From positions 1-42,703 of IMG/VR virus record IMGVR_UViG_3300043172_000988: a stretch of DNA of 42,703 bases; one strand, written 5' to 3'. Made by a program: the position numbers and the translations under genes. Within the stretch, counting starts at the first letter, position 1, and each line of letters begins with the position of its first letter. Positions 35,741 through 42,703 of the stretch are shown here, one piece after another. The DNA comes from a virus. Below the pieces are notes generated by a model, which saw only the letters and a program-made list of their open reading frames with translations, was not told where the DNA came from and made no database searches.

Positions 35741-37191
35741 TCGGAATTTCCCCCTTCTGTTTCCTGTGTAAATACTTTCTCCACAAAATCTTGTGGTGAA
35801 TCTGTAAATTTCTTTTGTTCCTGCGCCCATTCTTCAGAGAAAATATCCCATTCATGACCGTTTTTACTTGCGATATCAGATCTTAAAGTAAATTCATTAT
35901 TAACACTTTCTTTATCGGCCTTAACCTCAACCAATGGGTTAATGTGACCGGGAACCGGGCCGAGATACATTCCCTGCAGATATGCCATTTGAATGAATGG
36001 GCCACCCTCAAAAAATCCAGGTGCAGAAATCAAGCCTTGACTTATTGCATCTTTTGCAATTTCTCTGATGACAGTATCCATTACAATTCTTTCAAATGTT
36101 CTTCTTTTTTTCATATATGATTTAACAAAATCATTAAGAGCGCCTTTATGTGCTGTAAATGATGATTCATATCGACTCATTATTACTTCAGGAGGTGTCC
36201 CGGTTGCCATTGCTACATAGTTAAGGATCCATGTTTTAAAATCCTTAAACCCGTTTGACGGTGTTTTCATATCAAGAAATTCAAAATCTTCTTGACTGTT
36301 GACTGTCCAGATATTACCGGATCCGAGTCTTACCTTTGTTTTTTCCCATGTATTAAGGGTTGCATTATCATTTCCCGTTTTCGCTTTCTTGTTTTTAAGC
36401 GCTAAGTTTTGAGCTTGTTTAACTGCATCGGTTCCATTGCTTTTAAATATACCCATGATAACAGCTTCCATAACTGCCCTGTGAGTTATTGCGTCTGAAT
36501 GAGTATCGTCATTTCTTGCAAGATTTATAATTGTATATGCAAGGGGATAACCTCTTAATTGCCTGGCAAGGGTTTTGAAATAAAGCTGCGTAACATTTTG
36601 ATCCCCTAATGGATCAGTAAAGGAAATATCTTTTCCCTTAATTGTTCTTATTCCCTGCCGTCTCAACCATTCATCATGTTTTATACCAAGGGTATGATTA
36701 GCATTTACATATTTGCTATCTATTTGATTACCAGATGATTCAATTAAATCGGTCAATCTTCCTTTTTCTCGTAAAAAGAAAAGGAGAGAATCACCAACAG
36801 TCAGAGAAGTAGTAAATAATACTGATTGTTTTTCATAGAAATTAAGCATTTTCTGATAGTAATGAACTATTTTCTGGAAATCTTTTCCCCATGCAACAGC
36901 TGATTCTTTTGTCATTCCTAAAAATTTATAATCAGGCTGCGATTTGAAAACGAGTCCGGGGCCTATGCCATATTCAGACTGTTTATTTATCGCACCTTTT
37001 ACAGGTGGGTATGTATGATACAAGGTGCTGGACCGGGTTGATAACAGGTTATATGAGCCTTTTAAAATATCATTTGAATCAGATGAAAGAATTCTCCAAT
37101 TATTGAGATCTCCCATATCTTTTTCACCTGAATAAGAACCTCCGAGTCCAGAGTTTGAAGTCATTTTGCCATTATTTAATATTTTTAACAT
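35737..37191 (-). CDS. Portal protein (lambda gpB family)
   Basis: A 484-aa protein, comparable with lambda gpB (533 aa). It shows STRSSTLYHTYPPVKGAINKQSEYGIGPGLVF near the N-terminus, DPLGDQNVTQLYFKTLARQLRGYPLAYTIINLARNDDTHSDAITHRAVMEAVI in the middle, and NPLVEVKADKESVNNEFTLRSDIASKNGHEWD at the end, all typical. Twelve copies form the DNA entry ring at one head vertex. The start follows the gpW-like gene stop, and its end overlaps the protease gene. Confidence 0.92.
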   Translation of the reverse strand: MLKILNNGKMTSNSGLGGSYSGEKDMGDLNNWRILSSDSNDILKGSYNLLSTRSSTLYHTYPPVKGAINKQSEYGIGPGLVFKSQPDYKFLGMTKESAVAWGKDFQKIVHYYQKMLNFYEKQSVLFTTSLTVGDSLLFFLREKGRLTDLIESSGNQIDSKYVNANHTLGIKHDEWLRRQGIRTIKGKDISFTDPLGDQNVTQLYFKTLARQLRGYPLAYTIINLARNDDTHSDAITHRAVMEAVIMGIFKSNGTDAVKQAQNLALKNKKAKTGNDNATLNTWEKTKVRLGSGNIWTVNSQEDFEFLDMKTPSNGFKDFKTWILNYVAMATGTPPEVIMSRYESSFTAHKGALNDFVKSYMKKRRTFERIVMDTVIREIAKDAISQGLISAPGFFEGGPFIQMAYLQGMYLGPVPGHINPLVEVKADKESVNNEFTLRSDIASKNGHEWDIFSEEWAQEQKKFTDSPQDFVEKVFTQETEGGNSE

Positions 37192-37404
37192 CTAAAATCC
37201 TGCCAATATTCCGGAATTTCCTGATACATCTGAAAGTTTATTTTCAAGTGAAAGTTTATAATCTCTTAAACTGTCGATATTTGCAGCTTCAAAAATCCTT
37301 TTGCTTGCACCACTTCCTACTTCATATTTTTGACCTGTTTTAAGTATATTTGATATTGCCATTTCAATGAGTGCAATTTCTGCGATTATCTGCGCTTCTG
37401 TCAT
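37192..37404 (-). CDS. Head-tail connector (gpW-like)
   Basis: A 70-aa protein: TEAQIIAEIALIEMAISNILKTGQKYEVGSGASKRIFEAANIDSLRDYKLSLENKLSDV. Size (lambda gpW is 68 aa), helical make-up and a place directly before the portal gene match gpW-type connectors, which bind the portal after packaging. GAGGATTAAAA precedes the ATG. Confidence 0.75.
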   Translation of the reverse strand: MTEAQIIAEIALIEMAISNILKTGQKYEVGSGASKRIFEAANIDSLRDYKLSLENKLSDVSGNSGILAGF

Positions 37405-37406
37405 TT

Positions 37407-38294
37407 TTAATCCTCTACAATATGTCCCATGACTTTCATCCCGAATTCTATAAAATCCGTAAGATCATCCTGAACATACATAACAAATTCATCATTATTT
37501 TCACCTTCCAACCTGATTACGACACCGTATTTATCCGGGCCTGAAAATGATTTTCTAACAGACAAACCCCATGATCCTGCGGGCTGTGATCGGACAATAT
37601 AATTTACATCATATGCCGTCCCTCTGAATCCGGAATTTGCCAAAATATTTACAAGATAATCCTCTGCTAGATCTCCCTCAAATCCAAAAAATATACCGTT
37701 TGTGAGCTGGTCCCCGTCTCCAAAATCTGAATCATCCGGCTGCCCTGCTAAGATCATTCCGATTATTATCCTTGTTAAGTCCCATTTAAAACCGTTTGGC
37801 GGTCCCATTCTAAATCGAACCGGTGTATCAAGAGTTCCTAATACATTCATATTAAAAGAAGTTCTTTTTGAAAATTGGATAGTTGAAGGAGAAGTGGCGA
37901 ATCCTATGAATTGACCGAATCTTATGACATTTGTTGCAACGGAAACAACTCTTAATTGTGCAAATCTTTTCAAGACCATACCGGGGATAGTGACTGCATC
38001 CTCATTATATATTTCTATCAAATCACCTACAACAACCAAATGACCGGCTTCAAGTGTTACAGTATTTGTTCTTGCTGCCTGGGAACTTGTAATAACAACA
38101 TCGTTTAAAACCCTTGTTAAAAAATATTCAATGGGGGGAGTTGTCGGATCTTGTGATAAAGTTTCAAGGGGAATACCTTTCCCGGGTGCGCCAATAGGAC
38201 TGATAGAAAGAACGGCTCTCTCCTTTTTTCCGGCAACTGTTATTTCGCAATCAGTATTATTGCTTTCTAAAAATCCGATATCACCATCAGCCAT
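37407..38294 (-). CDS. Unknown structural-region protein between terminase and gpW-like gene
   Basis: A 295-aa beta-rich protein from ATG 38294, chosen because AGGGGG is 6 nt upstream; the earlier ATG at 38321 has no such site. It includes VVITSSQAARTNTVTLEAGHLVVVGDLIEIYNEDAVTIPGMVLKRF and TPVRFRMGPPNGFKWDLTRIIIGMILAGQPDDSDF. I recognise no family. Lambda has no gene of this size here, so it may be an extra virion protein, for example a head fibre or adsorption protein. Confidence 0.7.
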   Translation of the reverse strand: MADGDIGFLESNNTDCEITVAGKKERAVLSISPIGAPGKGIPLETLSQDPTTPPIEYFLTRVLNDVVITSSQAARTNTVTLEAGHLVVVGDLIEIYNEDAVTIPGMVLKRFAQLRVVSVATNVIRFGQFIGFATSPSTIQFSKRTSFNMNVLGTLDTPVRFRMGPPNGFKWDLTRIIIGMILAGQPDDSDFGDGDQLTNGIFFGFEGDLAEDYLVNILANSGFRGTAYDVNYIVRSQPAGSWGLSVRKSFSGPDKYGVVIRLEGENNDEFVMYVQDDLTDFIEFGMKVMGHIVED

Positions 38295-38350
38295 AAAAGC
38301 CCCCTTTTTCGCATTATACACCCACTTTTAAATTTTATCAATATTCTTTT

Positions 38351-40324
38351 TTAAGCAACGAGTTCAAAATAATAGGTTCCCCAGTGTTCTTTTGTCCATC
38401 TTGTAACACCAATTCTATCAGCTGCAGCGATTGAATATATAAAAGTATCAAGAATTTCATTTCGATTTCTAATTTTCTTCCAGATGTAAGAACCTGGCTT
38501 TTTCGGATCTTCTTGATAACGTTCTGATAAAAATTGCTGATAAAATTCATCTGGAATAGGTTTATAAAGACCTTCAATTATTTGCATATTTGGAACGTGA
38601 ATTGTTCCATGCCCTTCTGAATTATCAACAACTGACATTATCAATTCTTTTAAAAGGGAAACAGACACCATATATCTTTTAGTCAAAGAAGTATTTGTAT
38701 CTGTAATTTTACTTTCTTTAATTATCCCGATTGCATTATCTTTAGGATCTCCCATTATTGCCATAAACCGATCTGTACGGTATGAGACAAATTCATAAAC
38801 AATATGAGCTTTACCAGCATAATCTTTCCCTCTTTTCTCTGCATCTTTTCGAGGGTTGTACCCTGCATCAACAGCACACATTTCTATATTTATAGGTTTA
38901 TCAAGTATTTTATATTCGTGGTTATATACATAATCATCGAGAGAGGACCAGCAATGATCATCTATATCTGATGTATCACCATAAAATATTTGATAGTCAA
39001 CAATCCATTTTTCAGAATTGATCCCGAATCCGGTAACACATAATTCAAGCCTATCCCCTTGAACATCGACACCGCCGAATAAAAGCATGGGACCTGTGTA
39101 TAAATCTATCCCGGATATATTAATCTTTTGACCACCGGGAACTTCTGAGAGGGTGTAATCTTCTGCACGTTTTTTAAGTGCTTCCCATTTTGCAGCTTTC
39201 TTTATAGCAGCCCAGGGATTCCCCAAAACATTTATTGTAAAATCTTTGAATAAGAATAAGTCTTGACCAAAATCAGCATCAATGAATTCCTGACAGATTC
39301 TTTCCCAGGATAAAAAAGGTTCCGGAGCTATTAAACCGGGTGCATGATATGAATGTTTTTTCTTATCCTTAGGAACTACTTGAGGGATCCAGATACCATT
39401 TTGAAGCATCCATTGTTTTTTACTTTCGTAAAAATCCTCTTTGCAGTACTTACAGGTATATCTGACAGTTTCAGGAACAAGCAGTTTTTGACCTGTCACC
39501 TTGTCTTTTTCTCTGGTGAAGGTGAGCCCGTAATCATCCCCGGATCTTTTAAGAGTTAATGTTTGTTTTTCACCGCATAACGGACAAGGAACATGATATT
39601 GCCTTTGATCACCGTCAAGATATGATTTATAAATCCTGCTTGTCTCTGCCCGGGTAGGTGTTGATATATCCAGAATCTTATAATTCCTTATCCCCTTTGT
39701 TCGACCTTCAATCATTTTACCGATATCACCCTGATCTTTCAATTCAAGTCCGGCTTCATCCCACTCATCCCTGACAATCAAGTGCCATGTATTTGATTTA
39801 AGATCACCCGGGGAATTGTAAGAAGAGAGCAGCATTTTAATTCCACCCATAAATTCTTTATAGAAAGTATTATCTTTATTTTTCTTCCCGGTCCGGTTTG
39901 ATAAAGGGCTGAGATATTGCGCAAGGTTTGAATTATCTATAAGGGTGTCAATATTGGCAGAGCCCCTTATTGCTGCGATCCCTTTTGTGGAAGTGAGAAA
40001 TAAAATATTACCGAGTTTATATCGGATATATGCACCTATAGCATTTTCGGCAACTGTTGTTGTACCGGCTGACTGAACAGATTTCATCAATGCAATATGA
40101 GTGCAGGGATCATCTGGATGTAAGCGGTTTAAGATTTCGACCAAGTGCGGAGCTACAGAATTATCAAACTGTCCATAAAAATCTGAGATGCCGGGGGGAA
40201 TATATCTGTTTTCTTCAGCCCAATCAGAGAAGAGGGCAATAAATATTTCATCGGGAAGGGAGTCGATTTTTTTTAAGTAATATTTTACTTGTTCATATTG
40301 GTAGATTTTTTCGGCTGTTGTCAT
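38351..40324 (-). CDS. Terminase large subunit (GpA family)
   Basis: A 657-aa protein, near lambda gpA (641 aa). The N-terminal ATPase has ALMKSVQSAGTTTVAENAIG in the place of Walker A (an unusual variant) and HLIVRDEWDE as Walker B. A zinc-like CPLCGE ... CKYC region lies near 250-320. The nuclease half includes FGGVDVQGDRLEL, AVDAGYNPRKDAE and FVSYRTDRF. It cuts and pumps DNA into the head, recognising cos in lambda-like phages. ATG 40324 is preferred because GGGAG lies 10 nt upstream; the ATG at 40333 is too close to it. Confidence 0.93.
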   Translation of the reverse strand: MTTAEKIYQYEQVKYYLKKIDSLPDEIFIALFSDWAEENRYIPPGISDFYGQFDNSVAPHLVEILNRLHPDDPCTHIALMKSVQSAGTTTVAENAIGAYIRYKLGNILFLTSTKGIAAIRGSANIDTLIDNSNLAQYLSPLSNRTGKKNKDNTFYKEFMGGIKMLLSSYNSPGDLKSNTWHLIVRDEWDEAGLELKDQGDIGKMIEGRTKGIRNYKILDISTPTRAETSRIYKSYLDGDQRQYHVPCPLCGEKQTLTLKRSGDDYGLTFTREKDKVTGQKLLVPETVRYTCKYCKEDFYESKKQWMLQNGIWIPQVVPKDKKKHSYHAPGLIAPEPFLSWERICQEFIDADFGQDLFLFKDFTINVLGNPWAAIKKAAKWEALKKRAEDYTLSEVPGGQKINISGIDLYTGPMLLFGGVDVQGDRLELCVTGFGINSEKWIVDYQIFYGDTSDIDDHCWSSLDDYVYNHEYKILDKPINIEMCAVDAGYNPRKDAEKRGKDYAGKAHIVYEFVSYRTDRFMAIMGDPKDNAIGIIKESKITDTNTSLTKRYMVSVSLLKELIMSVVDNSEGHGTIHVPNMQIIEGLYKPIPDEFYQQFLSERYQEDPKKPGSYIWKKIRNRNEILDTFIYSIAAADRIGVTRWTKEHWGTYYFELVA

Positions 40325-40342
40325 TTCAATCATTCTCCCTGT

Positions 40343-40435
40343 TTACAGATTAAAATAAATATATGTAAACGTCGCAATAAGTACAAGAGTCCCTATTATT
40401 ATAAATGTATAAACACATTTTTCATAATCATCCAT
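40343..40435 (-). CDS. 30-aa membrane micro-protein
   Basis: Starts at ATG 40435 with AAAGGAG and ends at TAA 40343-40345. The peptide is nearly all one membrane span (YTFIIIGTLVLIATFTYIYF) after an acidic DDYEK. It lies between the Dam-like and terminase genes. The strong ribosome site supports expression. The role is unknown; similar micro-proteins act as toxins, antiholins or membrane-complex modulators. Confidence 0.55.
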   Translation of the reverse strand: MDDYEKCVYTFIIIGTLVLIATFTYIYFNL

Positions 40436-40447
40436 GATAATCTCCTT

Positions 40448-41239
40448 TTAAAATAATTCCTGCTGGATATTTTTATAATTTGTAACCAATATTTCAGTAC
40501 GACGATTTTTTAAGTTCTGCCGTTCACCTATGGTTATGACATTTAATCCTCTTTCCTTTGCCTGATTTAATATGAATGGATGGTCAAATTCTGGCATTGC
40601 GTATTTACAACCGGTTTGTTCGTTGGCGTCAAATAGATCTATTAAGTCGGATTCTGTCCATATACCTGAATCTGAATAAGTATTAACGGTTTCAAGATAG
40701 GGAGAATCATTATAAATAAAAGTATTATTTCTTTCACCGGAAGGTTTGCCATAATCAACATCTATAAAATTGATATTTTTAAGGAATTTCCTGAAATCAG
40801 AATTATTAAACTTAACTCCATAAAGAAAATTAAATGTATCATCTATGTATTTATTAAATTGACCTTTTGAATCATCACGAGGTGAATATCTTAATGTGTC
40901 CATTTTCCCTAAGACTGTTAAATTACTCAAAAACAAAAACCTTAAAGCTTTCCGGATCGGGTCAGTCTCTTTATTCTTTTTCCAGTAATCAAGTAAATCC
41001 GAGTGTATCGGCATAATAAAAAAAGCCTGTTCAAGTTCCTCTTTCCGATTCATTATGACCTGAAATAAATTAAATACATCAGAATCAAGATCATTAACAA
41101 TATTATATTTTGCTTTAGGTTTATTAAAGAACATACCGCCAGCACCGAAAAATGGTTCAATATATATTTTATGATCTGGAAAGTGTTGTATTATTTCAGC
41201 TGCTATTTTCTTTTTATTTCCGAGTCGCCTTAATATCAT
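40448..41239 (-). CDS. D12-class adenine DNA methyltransferase, motif IV variant
   Basis: A 263-aa Dam-like protein: LGNKKKIAAEIIQHFPDHKIYIEPFFGAGGMFF (motif I, about 27-38), conserved NDLDSDVFNLFQVI, and motif IV at 177-181, NDSPY, where the family has DPPY. The second motif position is Ser rather than Pro, which may weaken or alter activity. It lies in the late operon between the small and large terminase genes. A methylase there could protect or mark packaged DNA. The ATG overlaps the previous stop (ATGA). Confidence 0.85.
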   Translation of the reverse strand: MILRRLGNKKKIAAEIIQHFPDHKIYIEPFFGAGGMFFNKPKAKYNIVNDLDSDVFNLFQVIMNRKEELEQAFFIMPIHSDLLDYWKKNKETDPIRKALRFLFLSNLTVLGKMDTLRYSPRDDSKGQFNKYIDDTFNFLYGVKFNNSDFRKFLKNINFIDVDYGKPSGERNNTFIYNDSPYLETVNTYSDSGIWTESDLIDLFDANEQTGCKYAMPEFDHPFILNQAKERGLNVITIGERQNLKNRRTEILVTNYKNIQQELF

Positions 41240-41976
41240 TTCAGAGATTCCTCCCAGTTTTTCAAATCCTTTGCCTGACTCTTTTTAATCTCAACAAGAA
41301 TTGAGTTAATTTCTTTATCAACCAATTTTATTATTCCTTTGTGATCCTGTTCTTTTACCCGGTTAATAAGAAGAGGTTCAAGCCTTTTCATCATACCGAG
41401 AAGATCAAGGTTTATTTTTTCCATGTATCCAAAATATAGAAAATCCATGAAGCTGAATTCCGCAATCTGTCCGGCTTTTTTCTTGAGCTCCATTTTTTCC
41501 TGTTCAAGTTTGAACTTTTGTATTTCTGTTTTCTGAATTTCTCCGACCAGCTTTGCCCTTGCAGCTTTGTGGTAAAGTTTATCAAATTCAATTTGATCTT
41601 TTGTTTTTGGTTTTTCAAATGTGTCTGCAGGTTCTAGTTCAGGAGTAACAGGAGTTTTTTTTTCTTTACCAGGCTTTACAGTTTTTACTTTTTTATCTTT
41701 TTTTACTACTGGTTTTTTATCTGTATTCTTTTTAGATCCGGGGGGCCGTCCAGCTTTCCCCTTTGGTTTAATTGGTTTCGGCTTTTCACCCAGCTTTTTA
41801 ATTTTCATTTCTTCAATGAGTTGTTTCCATTCCCGGTGGTCTGTGTCTATTTTAAGCTTGCCGTCCTCTTCTATGAAGAATTGAGGGACCGGGATTCTTT
41901 GTGATTTTATATTGAGTGCTTGCTTAGATGGTGCATTGGGTAGTTTGCTGGCTGCGTATTGGCTTATTAGTGGCAT
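41236..41976 (-). CDS. Terminase small subunit-like DNA-binding protein
   Basis: A 246-aa protein two genes upstream of the large terminase. The middle is highly basic with an AT-hook-like KAGRPPGSKK and Lys/Pro-rich linker (about 75-120). The C-terminal half is helical (KLYHKAARAKLVGEIQKTEIQKFKLEQEKMELKKKAGQIAEFSFMDFLYFGY ... ILVEIKKS), similar to the C-terminus of Nu1-type small subunits, which bind cos sites and partner gpA. The N-terminal DNA-binding region is not typical. Its ATG follows the methyltransferase stop. Confidence 0.7.
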   Translation of the reverse strand: MPLISQYAASKLPNAPSKQALNIKSQRIPVPQFFIEEDGKLKIDTDHREWKQLIEEMKIKKLGEKPKPIKPKGKAGRPPGSKKNTDKKPVVKKDKKVKTVKPGKEKKTPVTPELEPADTFEKPKTKDQIEFDKLYHKAARAKLVGEIQKTEIQKFKLEQEKMELKKKAGQIAEFSFMDFLYFGYMEKINLDLLGMMKRLEPLLINRVKEQDHKGIIKLVDKEINSILVEIKKSQAKDLKNWEESLK

Positions 41977-42585
41977 TTAAATATTTGCCTCATAAAAAGC
42001 TTTTGCAAATCCCTGACTGCATAAAGATCTAAATCCGTTATCATCTTTTATGTATGGAATAAATGGTTTAAACTCAGGAATATTATAAATAGCAGATTTG
42101 TGTAAAAATGCAAAGTTTGTTTTATTTCTTCCAGGTCTTATATATAATTTCTCGTTTTGTTCTACCTGGAACCAATGATTAAATAACTTATACGGTTTAT
42201 TAAAATTACCCCATAAAGCTGTTTTCTTTGTCCAGGGACTTCCAAACTCCCAGGGATGATATACATAATCAGGAGTTCCTAAATAATTTTTCATTACACC
42301 ATTAAACGGATTTTCAATTACCCACCATTCCGGGCTTGATTCTTTTATTATTCTTTGACAATTTTCAAGAATAGACAAATCAGGATCTTTCTTTTTATGA
42401 AATCCTGAGACAGTTGAAAAATCAGTACACACTGGGTTTGCAATAATTCCATATATCTTTTTATCTGGATGATAATTTTCAACTCCGATATCTTTTCCTA
42501 TTTTTATTACTTCATAGTTATCATCCAACTGATAAGGATAACTGTCACTCCCTATGTCAGCACAAAGGTGTAAAATAGTCTTCAT
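41977..42585 (-). CDS. Cytosine-C5 methyltransferase-like protein, short
   Basis: A 202-aa protein at the head of the late operon. ILHLCADIGSD resembles motif I, ANPVCTDFS (Cys53) resembles motif IV (usual PPC; here PVC), WWVIENPFNG (91-93) resembles motif VI, and YHPWEFGSPWTKKTALWGNF is typical of short phage C5 methyltransferases. The Pro before the catalytic Cys is Val, so activity is uncertain. AAGGAG precedes the ATG. It lacks the large target-recognition domain of full-length enzymes. Confidence 0.75.
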   Translation of the reverse strand: MKTILHLCADIGSDSYPYQLDDNYEVIKIGKDIGVENYHPDKKIYGIIANPVCTDFSTVSGFHKKKDPDLSILENCQRIIKESSPEWWVIENPFNGVMKNYLGTPDYVYHPWEFGSPWTKKTALWGNFNKPYKLFNHWFQVEQNEKLYIRPGRNKTNFAFLHKSAIYNIPEFKPFIPYIKDDNGFRSLCSQGFAKAFYEANI

Positions 42586-42588
42586 CTT

Positions 42589-42666
42589 TTAGTCAACTCC
42601 TTAGTCAACTGCATAATAATACAGTTGTTTTGATAATACAATAATTATTAGTCAATTGACTAATAA
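42589..42666 (-). promoter_or_regulatory. Late operon control region with TTAGTCAA sites
   Basis: A perfect 22-bp palindrome (42645-42666; half-site TTATTAGTCAA) lies just upstream of a weak -35 (TTGTAT, 42636-42641), a 17-bp spacer and a good -10 (TATTAT, 42613-42618). Two more TTAGTCAA octamers (42589-42596, 42601-42608) lie in the 5' untranslated region, 12 bp apart, on either side of the ribosome site AAGGAG. An activator bound at the palindrome would contact RNA polymerase at the poor -35, while the downstream sites could repress. Confidence 0.75.
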
Positions 42667-42692
42667 AATTCTGTCACATTTTAACCATCGGG

Positions 42693-42703
42693 CCTCCAGC
42701 TTT
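42693..42703. repeat. Right copy of an 11-bp terminal direct repeat
   Basis: Identical to positions 1-11. It lies about 110 bp upstream of the first late gene. If the molecule is circular, the two ends join in the gap between the left end of the early operon and the late promoter. If it is linear with cohesive ends, this would be the cos overhang. Confidence 0.6.

Overview
The window looks like a complete, or nearly complete, genome of a tailed (siphovirus-like) double-stranded DNA phage. The DNA is AT-rich, has good Shine-Dalgarno sequences (AAGGAG types) and clear sigma-70-type promoters, and almost all genes are packed with ATGA, TAATG or longer start/stop overlaps. The last 11 bases (CCTCCAGCTTT) repeat the first 11, so the sequence probably closes into a circle or ends at cohesive ends. 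Two encoded lipoproteins (Cys after a hydrophobic signal) and an M15-type endolysin suggest a host with a Gram-negative type envelope. A spirochaete-like host is a guess only. I see no integrase, transposase, partition system, CRISPR array or clear CI-type repressor, so the phage is either virulent or persists by an unrecognised route.

Layout. (1) Positions 108-15559, minus strand: the early/DNA-metabolism region. Read in transcription order it holds a Cys-motif protein, a MazG-like NTP pyrophosphatase, a RusA resolvase, small Cys-rich proteins, an SF2 helicase, a 343-aa protein of unknown role under its own promoter, a single-chain SbcD-SbcC (Mre11-Rad50-like) fusion, many small zinc-knuckle proteins, a lipocalin-like lipoprotein, a radical-SAM DUF5131 protein, a small HTH regulator with its own promoter, an ASCH-like protein, a replication initiator carrying a candidate origin, and YopX. 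(2) Positions 15577-16340: a gene-free RNA region with three tRNA-like genes whose acceptor and T or D arms are recognisable but whose inner arms are expanded. (3) Positions 16367-18726: a divergent control region, with a ribbon-helix-helix regulator on the minus strand and a plus-strand operon of small proteins. (4) Positions 18759-21612, minus: a lysis cassette (M15 peptidase, 3TM-holin-like protein, TM/coiled-coil protein), a membrane-bound LuxR-type regulator and an unknown protein. (5) Positions 21648-23810, plus: a self-contained cassette with promoter, GIY-YIG nuclease, small proteins, lipoprotein and terminator. (6) Positions 23824-42666, minus: the late operon. It runs from two DNA methyltransferases and a lambda-type terminase through portal, S49 protease/scaffold, decoration protein, capsid and tail genes to the tail fibre, starting at a control region with a 22-bp palindrome.

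How it fits together. The structural genes follow the lambda plan: small terminase, large terminase, gpW-like joiner, portal, protease with nested scaffold, gpD, gpE, joining proteins, tail tube, a G/GT frameshift pair, tape measure, baseplate and fibre. Regulation can be partly read from the DNA. A 42-bp promoter/operator block occurs twice (38 of 42 identical): once in front of the RHH gene and once in front of the 343-aa/SbcDC operon. This predicts that the RHH protein controls both. The late operon has a weak -35 box next to a palindrome built from TTAGTCAA, which suggests an activator. The most unusual items are the SbcD-SbcC fusion, the lambda-O-like iterons inside the initiator gene, the duplicated operator with a predicted leaderless mRNA, the expanded tRNA-like genes, and the membrane LuxR regulator beside the lysis genes.
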